From: Paenibacillus chitinolyticus NBRC 15660
Lineage (GTDB): Bacteria; Bacillota; Bacilli; Paenibacillales; NBRC-103111
Direction of reading: 5' to 3'
Length of the DNA stretch: 64,000 nucleotides
Assembly (NCBI RefSeq): GCF_000739915.1
Contig: NZ_BBJT01000003.1
Span: 744,001-808,000 of the forward strand
The notes beneath the pieces were generated by a model. It was not told the origin of the DNA. It saw only the letters and a program-made list of their open reading frames with translations, and ran no database searches. Position numbers and translations under genes: made by a program. Of this stretch, positions 7,845-16,338 are shown one piece after another. How positions within the stretch are numbered: position 1 is the stretch's first letter; the number at the start of each line of letters is the position of its first letter.

Positions 7845-8360
7845 TTACTTCCCTGGTTCCATCCGGTACTCTCTTCCCTTGCCTACATAGTTATCCGTCG
7901 TGCGTTTCATCCGTTCGAGATCCTGAGGTGTTAATTCCCGCACAACTTTTGCCGGAGTTCCCAGCGACAGCGTATAAGCCGGAAGAATCGTACCTTCAGT
8001 CACGAGAGAACCTGCCCCTACTAAAGCATATTCACCGATCTCGGCGCCGTTTAGTACGATCGCCCCCATTCCGATTAATGTGCCCCTGCCTATACGGCAG
8101 CCGTGTATGAGGGCACCATGACCGACGGAAACGTCGTCTTCTACGATCAGCGGCTGGTCCGTGTTAACATGACCGATGCATCCGTCTTGAATATTGCACC
8201 GGTTCCCGATCCGGATCGGAGCCAAATCTCCTCTCAGGACGGCATTGAACCAGATGGTGGAATCTTCACCGACAGAAACATCTCCGATAATTTGTACGCC
8301 CGGGGCGATGTAGACCGAAGACGCGATAGCGGGAAATAAGCCTTTAAAAGGATGCAGCAT
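7845..8360 (-). CDS. gamma-carbonic-anhydrase-like hexapeptide-repeat protein
   Basis: A 171-residue left-handed beta-helix protein of the gamma-carbonic anhydrase/YrdA-PaaY group. Hexapeptide repeats (IIGDVSVGEDS, IVEDDVSVGHG, LIGMGAIVLNG, LVGAGSLVTEG) run through the chain. Three histidines in GHVN, SVGHG and LIHGC lie where the family binds zinc between subunits of a trimer. The ATG at 8360 is chosen because AGAGGAG lies about 9 nt upstream. Hydratase activity cannot be assumed, as many family members are inactive as carbonic anhydrases. Confidence 0.85.
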   Translation of the reverse strand: MLHPFKGLFPAIASSVYIAPGVQIIGDVSVGEDSTIWFNAVLRGDLAPIRIGNRCNIQDGCIGHVNTDQPLIVEDDVSVGHGALIHGCRIGRGTLIGMGAIVLNGAEIGEYALVGAGSLVTEGTILPAYTLSLGTPAKVVRELTPQDLERMKRTTDNYVGKGREYRMEPGK

Positions 8361-8463
8361 AGCGCCACTCACTCCTCTGGATTTTTTTCTCATCATAAAT
8401 GCCGGAAGGAGAGGCCGTCAACGTACCGGGCGCCCGCTAAGGACAGCCGGAGTTGACGGGGCG

Positions 8464-9579
8464 CTATTCTTTTAATTCGATTTTGTCTTCCTCGGCAATC
8501 ATGTTGCCGGCAATCGTTTTGCCGCCCAGAGGGGTGATGCGGACCACGGCTCCGGCATGCTCTTCTTCCCCGACGGCAAGCAGTCCCAGATGCATCATCA
8601 TGGCGATAATCCGCTGTTCGAAAATCGACTCCGGCGTATCGTAGTAAAACGGCCGGATTAACGGACACAGCACTTCCGCAAGCGACGCGGTCGTCACCCA
8701 AGTGCCCGCCAGCCGGGCCGTCCATTGTACGATCGACTGGAGGTTGTAGACAGGGCCTTTGTAAAGCCGGAGCCAGAAGCGGTACAGTTCGTCCTGGCCC
8801 GGCTTAATCCCGGCGTCCGTCATTTCCGCGCCTTTCTCCGTCAGGTGCAGCAGCCCGCTCCGTTCCTGGAGAAGCTCCTGGAAGAAGCAGTAATCGTAGA
8901 TCAGCGAGAACCGGTTCGGATATTCCTTGAATTTGCGTCCGTAGCCGAATCTCCATGCCGTCTTGCCTACAAGCTCTTCCTTGACCGCCATGCCGCCCAG
9001 TATCTGGGACAGCTGCCGCTTGTACATGACGTCTTCATGGGTCAGCAGCACTTCATGGTCCCTGATATACCGCATTAGCTGAAGCACATCGTCAGCCATC
9101 AGGGTATGTTCCTCACGATAGACGGCAGGATCGTTCGTATAAATAAGGCGGCTTTTGTAATTGCGGGTCAGCACATCGCCGAAACGCCGCTTCAAATCAT
9201 TTGGCACTTGAAAAAGATACTTGGTCTGCTGGGAATAGCCGTGAAACAGCCAGCCGTGCTTTTTGAATTTCGAGATCGTGTCGCGCGGGTTGGAATTTTC
9301 CTTCTCTTCCTTCAAAAACTTGGCTTGCTGCACGCGGGCAACGAGCTCTTCCAGACTGAGCAACCCCCGCTCTTCAAACAATAGGGTGTTTAAAAACCGG
9401 AGATCTTCCATCGTCAGCGCGTCTACCCGCTCTTCGAAAATGTCCCTGCGGCTGACCGTAGTCAATATAGACTGGATCAGCTCGTTCTTGGAATGCATAT
9501 TGCACTCGCAGGCATAGGTATCCGCTATCCGGTTTAAATCGTGGATATCCGCGTAACTGAGCATATCGGCCAGATTCAA
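8464..9579 (-). CDS. uncharacterised 371-residue protein, Paenibacillus-type
   Basis: I do not recognise a named function. The product is a soluble, mostly helical, charged protein with no signal peptide or membrane segment. It may contain winged-helix-like modules resembling the N-terminal region of XPB/Ssl2-type helicase-associated proteins (for example DTISKFKKHGWLFHGYSQQT and RSGLLHLTEKGAEMTDAGI), but there is no helicase motif. The start is chosen as TTG at 9579: AAAGGAGG lies 8 nt upstream, whereas a GTG at 9588 overlaps the same site. It is separated by a terminator from the upstream phosphatase gene, so it is probably transcribed alone. There is no counterpart at this position in B. 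subtilis. Confidence 0.75.
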   Translation of the reverse strand: MNLADMLSYADIHDLNRIADTYACECNMHSKNELIQSILTTVSRRDIFEERVDALTMEDLRFLNTLLFEERGLLSLEELVARVQQAKFLKEEKENSNPRDTISKFKKHGWLFHGYSQQTKYLFQVPNDLKRRFGDVLTRNYKSRLIYTNDPAVYREEHTLMADDVLQLMRYIRDHEVLLTHEDVMYKRQLSQILGGMAVKEELVGKTAWRFGYGRKFKEYPNRFSLIYDYCFFQELLQERSGLLHLTEKGAEMTDAGIKPGQDELYRFWLRLYKGPVYNLQSIVQWTARLAGTWVTTASLAEVLCPLIRPFYYDTPESIFEQRIIAMMMHLGLLAVGEEEHAGAVVRITPLGGKTIAGNMIAEEDKIELKE

Positions 9580-9700
9580 GTCCGCCACCTCCTTTCACGA
9601 TTCCTGTCCGTCTTTCATGAACGCAATCCTTCTAGTTAGCCGTATACTTGTTGGTACTACTCAGTATGGGAATAAATCCCTGAATTAAACCTTTTCACGC

Positions 9701-9738
9701 AAAAAAAAGCACATCCGCCTTCCGGCAGACATGCTTTT
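9701..9738 (-). terminator. Rho-independent terminator after the histidine phosphatase gene
   Basis: On the minus strand, AAAAGCA..TCTGCC GGAA GGCGGA..TGCTTTT forms a long stem with one internal 2-nt mismatch and ends in an eight-T run. It begins 15 nt after the stop at 9753. Confidence 0.85.
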
Positions 9739-9752
9739 CCTGTTTCCGTCGC

Positions 9753-10328
9753 TCACACGATTAAATGCTCCGTACAATTATACAGCGTGCATTCCCAAAC
9801 GGCCGTGCCTTGGCGGACAATCGTCAAAGACGCGTTCGTAAGCGGGTCGTCCCGACGCTCCAATCTCATCGTCTCCAACGCTCGTCCGATAAACGCTCCA
9901 TGGCTGACGATCAGCATCCGGCTGCGGGGGTATTTCACGCTTAAATCCGCATAGAACGAAAGCCAACGGCTGCGGACCTGTTCGTCCGTCTCCCCGCCAA
10001 GTTCGAGCTGCAGCCAGTCCGGTCCCCAGCGGTCGAGCCGTTCCTGAAGCGTCGTACCCTCTACCTGACCGAAGCCTTTCTCCCTGAGCCTGCCGTCCGT
10101 TCCGGCTATCGGGATGCCCGATCGTTCGCTGATCAGCTGCGCGCTTTCCTTCGCGCGTTTCAAATCACTGCTGATGATGCCGTCCCACGCTTCTCCGCGC
10201 AGCCGTGTACCCAGCCGCCTTGCCTGCTCTCTTCCCTCTTCGGTAAGCTCCGTGTCGAGCGCTCCCTGTATTTTTCCCAAAAGGTTCCATTCAGTACTGC
10301 CATGCCGGATTAACCCGATTGTGGTCAA
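9753..10328 (-). CDS. histidine phosphatase (phosphoglycerate mutase-like)
   Basis: A 191-residue member of the histidine phosphatase superfamily. The catalytic signature LIRHGSTEWN lies at residues 6-15 and the second histidine is in VSHGAF near residue 145; the acid-base Glu is expected around REKGFGQVEG. Such proteins hydrolyse phosphomonoesters (cofactor-dependent mutase, CobC or broad phosphatases). The start is taken as TTG at 10328, because GGAGGAG lies 6 nt before it; an in-frame ATG at 10343 would put that GGAGGAG inside the coding sequence. A terminator hairpin of the preceding gene sits just upstream. Substrate unknown. Confidence 0.85.
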   Translation of the reverse strand: MTTIGLIRHGSTEWNLLGKIQGALDTELTEEGREQARRLGTRLRGEAWDGIISSDLKRAKESAQLISERSGIPIAGTDGRLREKGFGQVEGTTLQERLDRWGPDWLQLELGGETDEQVRSRWLSFYADLSVKYPRSRMLIVSHGAFIGRALETMRLERRDDPLTNASLTIVRQGTAVWECTLYNCTEHLIV

Positions 10329-10344
10329 TATAATCTCCTCCATA

Positions 10345-10369
10345 AACAAACCAGCTCCGTAAGAGCTGG
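10345..10369 (-). terminator. terminator between the anti-sigma gene and the phosphatase gene
   Basis: A perfect 7-bp stem CCAGCTC/GAGCTGG (10351-10357 with 10363-10369, 5-nt loop) followed on the minus strand by TTTGTTTA. It lies 23 nt after the stop at 10393 and ends just 10 nt before the phosphatase Shine-Dalgarno, so the downstream gene is reached only by readthrough. Confidence 0.7.
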
Positions 10370-10392
10370 CGGGTGCTTTCCTAAGTTTTCTC

Positions 10393-11019
10393 TTATCGTT
10401 TGCCGCGTTGGATCCAGGCATGAAACAAGAAGCTCGCAAACAAGCCGATCAGCGATAACGCGATGAGATGATGAACGTAAGGCGGTAAAACAAACGTACT
10501 CTTATTCGGCATAACCGCCGAAACATTCAGGCCCGCAACGGCCTGCTTCATCGTGCGGCCGTTCATCGCCGAAGCCCCTTCCATTCCCGGCGATCCGGCA
10601 TAGGCATGCTCATACGTCAAGCTTAACCCTTTCCCCAGAAAAGCGGGAGACGAGTTCAGTGAGAGGCACAGCAGTACGCCTACGAAAAGCAGCAGGCAGA
10701 AGGAAGCCGCCAAACGGCCCGCGCCGCGAAATTTGCCCGCGCGTCCGGAGCTTGCCGCGGCTCCCGCCTCTGCGGGATAACGCCACGGCTCGTAAGCGCC
10801 GATCCGCTGCATGACCGAATCCGCGATGGATACTCGCGGGACAGGCGTATCGGTACGCAGCGATAAGCGGATCAGGTCCCGGCACTCCTGCCACGCGAGG
10901 AACTGTTCCGAGCATCGCTTGCAGCTGTCCGAATGTACCCGGACGGCCTGGCGCCTCAGCTCGCTGGCCGTGCCTTCTATGCATTCAAGCAGCCATTCCT
11001 GAACATCCTCACATTTCAT
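10393..11019 (-). CDS. zinc-finger anti-sigma factor (membrane-bound)
   Basis: A 208-residue probable anti-sigma factor for the ECF sigma encoded upstream. The N-terminus has the zf-HC2 zinc-binding pattern HSDSCKRC (HxxxCxxC). Two hydrophobic segments follow (LAASFCLLLFVGVLLCLSL and LIALSLIGLFASFLFHAWI) with a roughly 60-residue loop between them. The ATG at 11019 overlaps the sigma-factor stop as ATGA, which indicates translational coupling. By family knowledge it holds the sigma factor inactive at the membrane until a signal releases it. The signal cannot be inferred. Confidence 0.85.
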   Translation of the reverse strand: MKCEDVQEWLLECIEGTASELRRQAVRVHSDSCKRCSEQFLAWQECRDLIRLSLRTDTPVPRVSIADSVMQRIGAYEPWRYPAEAGAAASSGRAGKFRGAGRLAASFCLLLFVGVLLCLSLNSSPAFLGKGLSLTYEHAYAGSPGMEGASAMNGRTMKQAVAGLNVSAVMPNKSTFVLPPYVHHLIALSLIGLFASFLFHAWIQRGKR

Positions 11020-11612
11020 CTCCGCGTCATCCCCTCGCATTCTTCCAGCCAATTATCGGTGTGGTAGTAGGGCTCCATCTGCAGCTTTACACTGGCTCTG
11101 GCCCGAAACAACAGCGATTTGACCGAACTGACGGTTTGTCCCAAAATGGATGCGATCTCCTGGTAATCCAGCTGATCGTATTCCCTCAGGATCAGAGCCG
11201 ATCTCTGCTTCTCCGGCAGACTATTGATCGCAATCCGGACCATGGAGACTTTCTCCTTCCGTATGACGGTCTGTTCGGGAAGCGATTCAAACGAAGTTTG
11301 AGGGGTATGTCCGCAATTGTCCAACGATATTTTAACGATTTTGTGTTTGCGCATTTCACTCAGCACGGTGTTCCGTGCGATCGTATACAACCAGGTAGAG
11401 AAGGAAGCTTCCGCTTCACGGAACGAACTCAGGCTCCGGTAAGCTTTGTAAAAAGTTTCGTTGCACAAATCCTCAGCCATCAGCTCCAGTTGGGCGCTTT
11501 TGAGCATATGATAAATAAAAACGAAAATTTTGCGCTCATAACGGTGCATCAGCTCGTTATATTTCCCTACATTTCCATCCTTAACCTCACGAATCAACTG
11601 GGTATCCGTCAT
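11016..11612 (-). CDS. ECF-family RNA polymerase sigma factor
   Basis: A 198-residue ECF sigma factor. Region 2 covers about residues 20-90 (AEDLCNETFYKAYRSLSSF, STWLYTIARN), and region 4 with its helix-turn-helix covers about 130-180 (QLDYQEIASILGQTVSSVKS). The ATG at 11612 is chosen with CAGGAGGGG 8 nt upstream; a GTG at 11621 would overlap that site. It is followed by a coupled anti-sigma gene. A GCAACTTTTT-N-GGTATAA sequence at 11666-11693 resembles an ECF promoter, so autoregulation is possible. Which Bacillus sigma it corresponds to is not clear. Confidence 0.93.
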   Translation of the reverse strand: MTDTQLIREVKDGNVGKYNELMHRYERKIFVFIYHMLKSAQLELMAEDLCNETFYKAYRSLSSFREAEASFSTWLYTIARNTVLSEMRKHKIVKISLDNCGHTPQTSFESLPEQTVIRKEKVSMVRIAINSLPEKQRSALILREYDQLDYQEIASILGQTVSSVKSLLFRARASVKLQMEPYYHTDNWLEECEGMTRR

Positions 11613-11665
11613 TACGTGCACCCCTCCTGCACAGTACGTTCGGGTTCCCCGCTTCCGTTACATGC

Positions 11666-11693
11666 TTATACCGGGCGGGAACCAAAAAGTTGC
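11666..11693 (-). promoter_or_regulatory. candidate ECF-type promoter ahead of the sigma gene
   Basis: On the minus strand a -35-like GCAAC (11689-11693) followed by a T run is separated by 16 bp from GGTATAA (11666-11672). Bacillus ECF promoters have AAC-rich -35 and CGT(A/C)-like -10 elements at this distance. The -10 lacks the usual CGT, so confidence is low. Confidence 0.35.
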
Positions 11694-11804
11694 GCGGTCT
11701 GCGGGCTAACTTCCATCAATCGAAGCACAACATGATATCACTATAACAAATATTGCATAGAGCTGTAAAATTTTCTCCCGTCCGCTGCGATATCGAAAAA
11801 AGGC

Positions 11805-11878
11805 AAAAAAAAACCACCTCTACGAGGCGGCTGCACAATGTGCGATTATCGGATAGGAGTGGAGAGAAACCATACTGT
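11805..11878 (-). ncRNA. candidate C-rich small regulatory RNA, about 74 nt
   Basis: A consensus promoter (11885-11913) should start a minus-strand transcript near 11878. Only about 50 nt later there is an intrinsic terminator: stem 11814-11820 with 11824-11830, 3-nt loop, then nine T residues to 11805. The 5' half contains the unstructured C-rich stretch CUCUCCACUCC, complementary to Shine-Dalgarno sequences, a feature of many Firmicutes regulatory RNAs. A short palindrome GCACATTGTGC (11833-11843) precedes the terminator. The alternative is a prematurely terminated leader of the ECF sigma gene, whose start is 193 nt further on. A 17-codon frame inside it has no ribosome-binding site. Confidence 0.55.
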
Positions 11879-11884
11879 ACTTTT

Positions 11885-11913
11885 ATTATATGAATCCGTT
11901 TACAAAAAGTCAA
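11885..11913 (-). promoter_or_regulatory. consensus sigma-A promoter of the candidate small RNA
   Basis: On the minus strand TTGACT (11908-11913), 17-bp spacer, TATAAT (11885-11890). This is the best match to the vegetative consensus in the window. Confidence 0.8.
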
Positions 11914-11922
11914 TGCTTTTTT

Positions 11923-11936
11923 TGAAAACGTTTACG
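11923..11936. promoter_or_regulatory. cre-like box upstream of the small RNA promoter
   Basis: TGAAAACGTTTACG matches the CcpA cre consensus TGWNANCGNTNWCA at all but the last position. Its centre is about 51 bp upstream of the predicted start, the arrangement seen where CcpA activates transcription (ackA, pta). Function is inferred. Confidence 0.5.
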
Positions 11937-11968
11937 AAAAAGTTTTTGAAGGCCGGTTGCCTCCACTA

Positions 11969-12032
11969 AAAAAGCCTCTCCCCCGCATAAGCCTGCATAA
12001 AGCATCTATGCATATCGGGAAAGAGACTTCAT
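11969..12032 (-). terminator. terminator of the aromatic supraoperon after tyrA
   Basis: On the minus strand a GTCTCTTTCCCG arm pairs (with some G-U pairs) with CGGGGGAGAGGC, enclosing a roughly 30-nt loop with a second small hairpin (GCATAGATGC). The outer stem ends in a six-T run. It begins about 20 nt after the tyrA stop. Confidence 0.75.
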
Positions 12033-12053
12033 TGTTTCACACAAGAAAACGAC

Positions 12054-13142
12054 CTAAACGTGGATGGAAAATTGCTCGCTGAGCAGGGCCGATGCTCTGT
12101 CCGCGGTTTCCTGGTCCCGAAAAGACAGACGGAGTACGCCCGGCACGTCGAGCCGGCTCTCGATGATCTGCAGGTTGCTCAAGTTGAGCCGATGCTTACC
12201 GAGCAGCGTTGCGATCTGCCCGATCATTCCCGGATGGTCCGGAATATCCGCGTAAATATCGTACAGCGGCGTAAGCATTCCTTTCCGGCGGTCCGGTACC
12301 TGCTTGCGGAATGTCCCGGCTACCTCAAACTGCTTCTCGATGCCCTCAGCGTCTTCTTTCTCGAGAAGCTCGCGGAACACCGAAATCTGCTGATCCCAGT
12401 CGTCCAGAAGCTTCAGCAGAACGGTGCGGTTGTTGATGAGGATATCCCGCCATATAAAAGGATCGCTGGAAGCGATGCGCGTAATATCGCGGAAACCACC
12501 GGCCGCCAGGTTTTTGTAAAGCTCATTGGATTCGTTGTACGTGCGGATCTGGTTAACGAGCGCGACTGCAATCATGTGCGGCAGGTGTGAGATGGCTCCC
12601 ACGATATCGTCGTGTTCGCGTGCGTCCACTCGGATAATCTGGGCTTGCGTATACGCAAGGAGTTTGGCCAAACGCTCGACTTCAGCAACAGGCGTGTCCG
12701 TGCCCGGTGTCAGAACGTAGAATGCATTCTCGAACAAATGCGAAGAGGCGGCTTCCATGCCGGAACGCTCCGAACCGGCCATAGGATGACCGCCGATGAA
12801 ATAAGCGTCCTTAAAGCGCAGTTTCTCCGCACACTGAACGACGGACAGTTTGGTGCTGCCCACATCCGTTATAAGGCAGCCCTTTTTTAAGGAGAACTGC
12901 TTTAACCGTTCGAGATACGTTTCCAGCGCCCCTACGGGCACACACAGAAAAATGATATCGGCGGCTTCGGCCGCCGCCTGCATCGAAGTCGTTCCTTCGT
13001 CCACGATGCGTCTTTTCACCATATTTTCCACCGACGTCGGGTTATTGGAGTGGCCAATGACCGTAATGTCCGGTTTGCCTTTGAAGCATAAAGCGAGCGA
13101 GCCGCCAATGAGCCCGACGCCGAAAATTGAGATTGTCGTCAT
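12054..13142 (-). CDS. tyrA: prephenate dehydrogenase with ACT domain
   Basis: A 362-residue NAD-dependent prephenate dehydrogenase making 4-hydroxyphenylpyruvate for tyrosine. The Rossmann motif FGVGLIGGSLA is at the N-terminus; the substrate signature GGHPMAGSERSG lies near residue 125. A C-terminal ACT domain (DHPGMIGQIATLLGKHRLNL) suggests feedback by tyrosine. The start ATG at 13142 (MTTISIFG) fits the family better than the open frame up to 13211, which overlaps hisC. It is the last gene of the supraoperon here; B. subtilis has aroE (EPSP synthase) after it and this window does not. Confidence 0.97.
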   Translation of the reverse strand: MTTISIFGVGLIGGSLALCFKGKPDITVIGHSNNPTSVENMVKRRIVDEGTTSMQAAAEAADIIFLCVPVGALETYLERLKQFSLKKGCLITDVGSTKLSVVQCAEKLRFKDAYFIGGHPMAGSERSGMEAASSHLFENAFYVLTPGTDTPVAEVERLAKLLAYTQAQIIRVDAREHDDIVGAISHLPHMIAVALVNQIRTYNESNELYKNLAAGGFRDITRIASSDPFIWRDILINNRTVLLKLLDDWDQQISVFRELLEKEDAEGIEKQFEVAGTFRKQVPDRRKGMLTPLYDIYADIPDHPGMIGQIATLLGKHRLNLSNLQIIESRLDVPGVLRLSFRDQETADRASALLSEQFSIHV

Positions 13143-13167
13143 GTTTGATAACCTTTTCCTATACGTA

Positions 13168-14268
13168 TTATGATTCTTGGACAGCCCCGTGAAGCACAAG
13201 CTCAAGCGCACGAACGAACGCTTCGTTCTGCTCTCTGCTGCCCACCGTTACTCTCAGCATGGTCGGGAAATCGAGCTTTTCCCCGCTGCGGACGATGATG
13301 CCGTGACGAAGAAGCTCGTCAAATACCGGACCGGAAGGACGGCCGATATCCACCAGGATAAAATTGCCGTGGGCCGGATACGAGAAAAGGCCGAGTCTTC
13401 GGAACTCGCCGAGGAGATACGCGATCCCTTCCCGGTTGAGCTTGCGGCACTGCTCCACAAAATCCTGGTCTCGGATAGCCGCAGCCGCAGCCGCTTGGGC
13501 CAAACGGGTCGTATTAAACGGCTCCCGCACCTGATTGATCGTGCGAATCACGTCCGGATGTCCGATTCCGTAACCGATCCGCAGGGAAGCAAGCCCGTAA
13601 ATTTTCGAGAACGTTCGGAGGATCACGATATTGGGATATCTGTTTAGCAGCTCCAGACTATCCGGGTAGGCCTCATCGGTCGTATATTCGTAGTAAGCCT
13701 CGTCGAGAGCCACCATGACATCAGAAGGAACCTTGTTCATAAAAGCTTCCAGCTCCTGTCCGGTCACTATCGTTCCGGTCGGGTTGTTCGGGTTGCAGAT
13801 CCAGACGATTTTCGTCCGTTCATTGACGCGGCGGAGCATTTCGTCCAGATCGTGTTTGCCGTCTTTTAAAGGAACCTCAACCGAAATCGCGCCTTCGATC
13901 TCCGCGTTATGTTTGTATTGAGGAAACGTGTGGGTCGCCATGATCGTCTCGTCTCCGGGTACGAGATAGGCCCTGGCGATCATAAGGATCACATCGTCCG
14001 ACCCGGCTCCGAAAATAAGCTGGTCCGCGTTAACGCCATAGTGACCGGCAACGGCTCGCGTCACCTCCGCACCGGCTCCGTCCGGATACAAGGTCAAGTT
14101 GTCCAGGTCAGCCAAAATCGCTTCTTTGGCTTTGGGCGAAAATCCGAACGGATTTTCGTTGGAAGCCAGCTTGATTACGTGCTTCAAGCCAAGCTCCCTT
14201 TTCACTTCGTCAATCGGTTTGCCCGGCTGGTAAACCGGCAGTTTCGTTACCTGTTGTTTGGGACGCAT
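13168..14268 (-). CDS. hisC: histidinol-phosphate aminotransferase
   Basis: A 366-residue PLP aminotransferase of fold type I. The PLP-lysine signature RTFSKIYGLASLRIGYG and the ASNENPFGFSP N-terminal motif are clear. In this genomic setting (trpA-hisC-tyrA, as in B. subtilis) it likely serves both histidine synthesis and the final transamination of tyrosine and phenylalanine. Start ATG at 14268 (MRPKQQ) has AGAGGTG 6 nt upstream. It lies 50 nt after trpA and 25 nt before tyrA. Confidence 0.96.
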   Translation of the reverse strand: MRPKQQVTKLPVYQPGKPIDEVKRELGLKHVIKLASNENPFGFSPKAKEAILADLDNLTLYPDGAGAEVTRAVAGHYGVNADQLIFGAGSDDVILMIARAYLVPGDETIMATHTFPQYKHNAEIEGAISVEVPLKDGKHDLDEMLRRVNERTKIVWICNPNNPTGTIVTGQELEAFMNKVPSDVMVALDEAYYEYTTDEAYPDSLELLNRYPNIVILRTFSKIYGLASLRIGYGIGHPDVIRTINQVREPFNTTRLAQAAAAAAIRDQDFVEQCRKLNREGIAYLLGEFRRLGLFSYPAHGNFILVDIGRPSGPVFDELLRHGIIVRSGEKLDFPTMLRVTVGSREQNEAFVRALELVLHGAVQES

Positions 14269-14318
14269 ATCCATCACCTCTGCCAATCTCTCTGTCTGCA
14301 TTCTTCGTGCTATATTCG

Positions 14319-15146
14319 TTAACTTTGCGTTTGATAAGACGCGCCTTTCAAGTCTCTGACAAATTCACCGATTTGCTTCAGCGCATCTTGTTTCGTACTT
14401 TCGTCCTGTAGACGGTGTTCCTGTTCGCCGATCCGGCGGACGATGGCGCTGCCTACAACGACCGCGTCGCACGTTTTCTCGAAGCGTTCGACCTGCTCGC
14501 GGTTCGAAATGCCGAAGCCGATTGCGATCGGCAAATCCGTGGCCGCTTTTACCGAAGCCAGGAAATCGTCTACACCCGCATGAAACTCGGAGCGCACACC
14601 CGTCACTCCCATGGAGGACACGCAGTAGATAAAGCCCGAAGCCCGGCTGACGATTTTCTGGACACGCTCATTGGAGGTCGGAGCAATCAGCGGAATCAGA
14701 TGAATGCCGTTGCGCTCCGCGAGCTGCTTGGCTTCAGCGTCTTCTTCCATCGGCAGATCCGGAATGATCACACCGCTGATATCACTTTCTTTCATGAGTT
14801 CAAAAACGCGCTCCAGCCCGATGCGAAGGAGCGGATTGTAGTAAGTAAACAAGATCATGGGCAGCTCGGAGCCCTCGCTGCGCGCCTGCTTGGCGATTTC
14901 AATGACCTTCAGCACGGTAATCCCGCTTTTCAGGGCGCGTCCGGAGGACTCCTGAATAACGGGGCCGTCCGCGAGCGGATCGGAGTACGGAACGCCGAGT
15001 TCCAAGAGGTCCGCGCCGGACTTCTCCAGTTCATGGATAATATCCAGGGTAACGTCCGCTGTAGGATCTCCAACCGTAATAAAAGGAATGAGTGCGTTCT
15101 TGCCGGCGGATCTCAGCTCCGCGAATTTACGATCAATGCGATTCAT
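14319..15146 (-). CDS. trpA: tryptophan synthase alpha subunit
   Basis: A 275-residue TIM-barrel subunit that cleaves indole-3-glycerol phosphate to indole and passes it to TrpB. The signature [18 protein letters not shown] contains the catalytic Glu/Asp region. The ATG at 15146 has GGAGGTG 6 nt upstream and overlaps the end of trpB by 14 bp, so the two are probably translationally coupled. Confidence 0.98.
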   Translation of the reverse strand: MNRIDRKFAELRSAGKNALIPFITVGDPTADVTLDIIHELEKSGADLLELGVPYSDPLADGPVIQESSGRALKSGITVLKVIEIAKQARSEGSELPMILFTYYNPLLRIGLERVFELMKESDISGVIIPDLPMEEDAEAKQLAERNGIHLIPLIAPTSNERVQKIVSRASGFIYCVSSMGVTGVRSEFHAGVDDFLASVKAATDLPIAIGFGISNREQVERFEKTCDAVVVGSAIVRRIGEQEHRLQDESTKQDALKQIGEFVRDLKGASYQTQS

Positions 15147-16338
15147 GATCTGCACCTCCGAGATAGCCCATGATAGCTTCCACGTCTTTATCTCCGCGAC
15201 CCGACAAGCAAATGATAAGAAGCTCCTCCGGGGACATAGTCGGAGCCGTTTTTATCGCCTGCGCGACCGCATGCGCGCTTTCCAATGCCGGAATAATACC
15301 TTCCGTCTTACAGAGAAGCTGCAAAGCGTCGAGCGCCTCGGCGTCGGTGATTGGCAAGTATTCAGCCCGCTTCAAGTCTTTCAGGTAAGCGTGCTCGGGT
15401 CCAACGCCGGGATAATCAAGGCCGGCCGAAATGGAATGGGCCGGAATCACCTGGCCGAATTCGTCCTGAAGCACGTAGCTGAGAGATCCCTGGAAAACAC
15501 CCGGGCTTCCCTTCGTCATCGTTGCCGCATGCTCCTCGGTATCCACGCCGCGTCCGGCCGCTTCCGTCGCGATCAGGCGCACCCCTTCATCGCCGACGAA
15601 CGGGTAGAACATCCCCATCGCGTTGCTGCCCCCGCCTACACAGGCGATGACCGCATCGGGCAACCGTCCTTCGAGCTCCAGAATCTGCGAGCGCGTCTCG
15701 TCGCCGATCACACGCTGGAAATCGCGGACGATCATCGGATACGGGTGCGGACCGGTTACGGATCCGAGGATGTAATACGTATCGTGCACGTTGCTGACCC
15801 AGTAGCGTAGCGTCTCGTTGCACGCATCCTTGAGCGTACGGGTGCCGGACATGACCGGAACGACTTCCGTTCCGAGCAGACGCATGCGGAATACGTTCAA
15901 CTGCTGGCGCTTCATATCTTCTTCGCCCATGAACACCTTGCATTCCAGGCCGAGCAGTGCCGCAACGGTGGCCGTGGCGACGCCGTGCTGTCCCGCTCCG
16001 GTTTCGGCGATCACTTTCTTCTTGCCCATTCGTTTAGCCAGAAGCGCCTGGCCGATCGTGTTGTTGATTTTGTGCGCGCCCGTATGGTTAAGATCTTCGC
16101 GCTTCAAATAAATTTTAGCGCCGCCAAGCTTCTCGCTCAGCCTTTGCGCGTGATAAAGCCGTGTCGGTCTGCCGGAATAATCGTGCAGCAGCGTTTCAAC
16201 CTCTTTCACAAATTCGGGATCCTGTGAATATTTACGGTAAGCTTCTTCCAGTTCGATCAGTGCGTTCATTAATGTTTCAGGTACATATTTCCCCCCGAAA
16301 CGTCCGAATCTTCCATGTTCATCTGGTACTGCTGCCAT
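15133..16338 (-). CDS. trpB: tryptophan synthase beta subunit
   Basis: A 401-residue PLP enzyme joining indole and serine to form tryptophan. The PLP lysine is in HTGAHKINN and the phosphate-binding loop is GGGSNAMG. The TrpB1-type start [21 protein letters not shown] is complete. Its ATG overlaps the trpF stop by one base (TAATG). Confidence 0.98.
   Translation of the reverse strand: MAAVPDEHGRFGRFGGKYVPETLMNALIELEEAYRKYSQDPEFVKEVETLLHDYSGRPTRLYHAQRLSEKLGGAKIYLKREDLNHTGAHKINNTIGQALLAKRMGKKKVIAETGAGQHGVATATVAALLGLECKVFMGEEDMKRQQLNVFRMRLLGTEVVPVMSGTRTLKDACNETLRYWVSNVHDTYYILGSVTGPHPYPMIVRDFQRVIGDETRSQILELEGRLPDAVIACVGGGSNAMGMFYPFVGDEGVRLIATEAAGRGVDTEEHAATMTKGSPGVFQGSLSYVLQDEFGQVIPAHSISAGLDYPGVGPEHAYLKDLKRAEYLPITDAEALDALQLLCKTEGIIPALESAHAVAQAIKTAPTMSPEELLIICLSGRGDKDVEAIMGYLGGADHESH

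Noticed and set aside
11716-11913. 65-codon minus-strand frame across the small RNA locus
   Set aside because: It begins at the -35 element and reads through the terminator; no ribosome-binding site.
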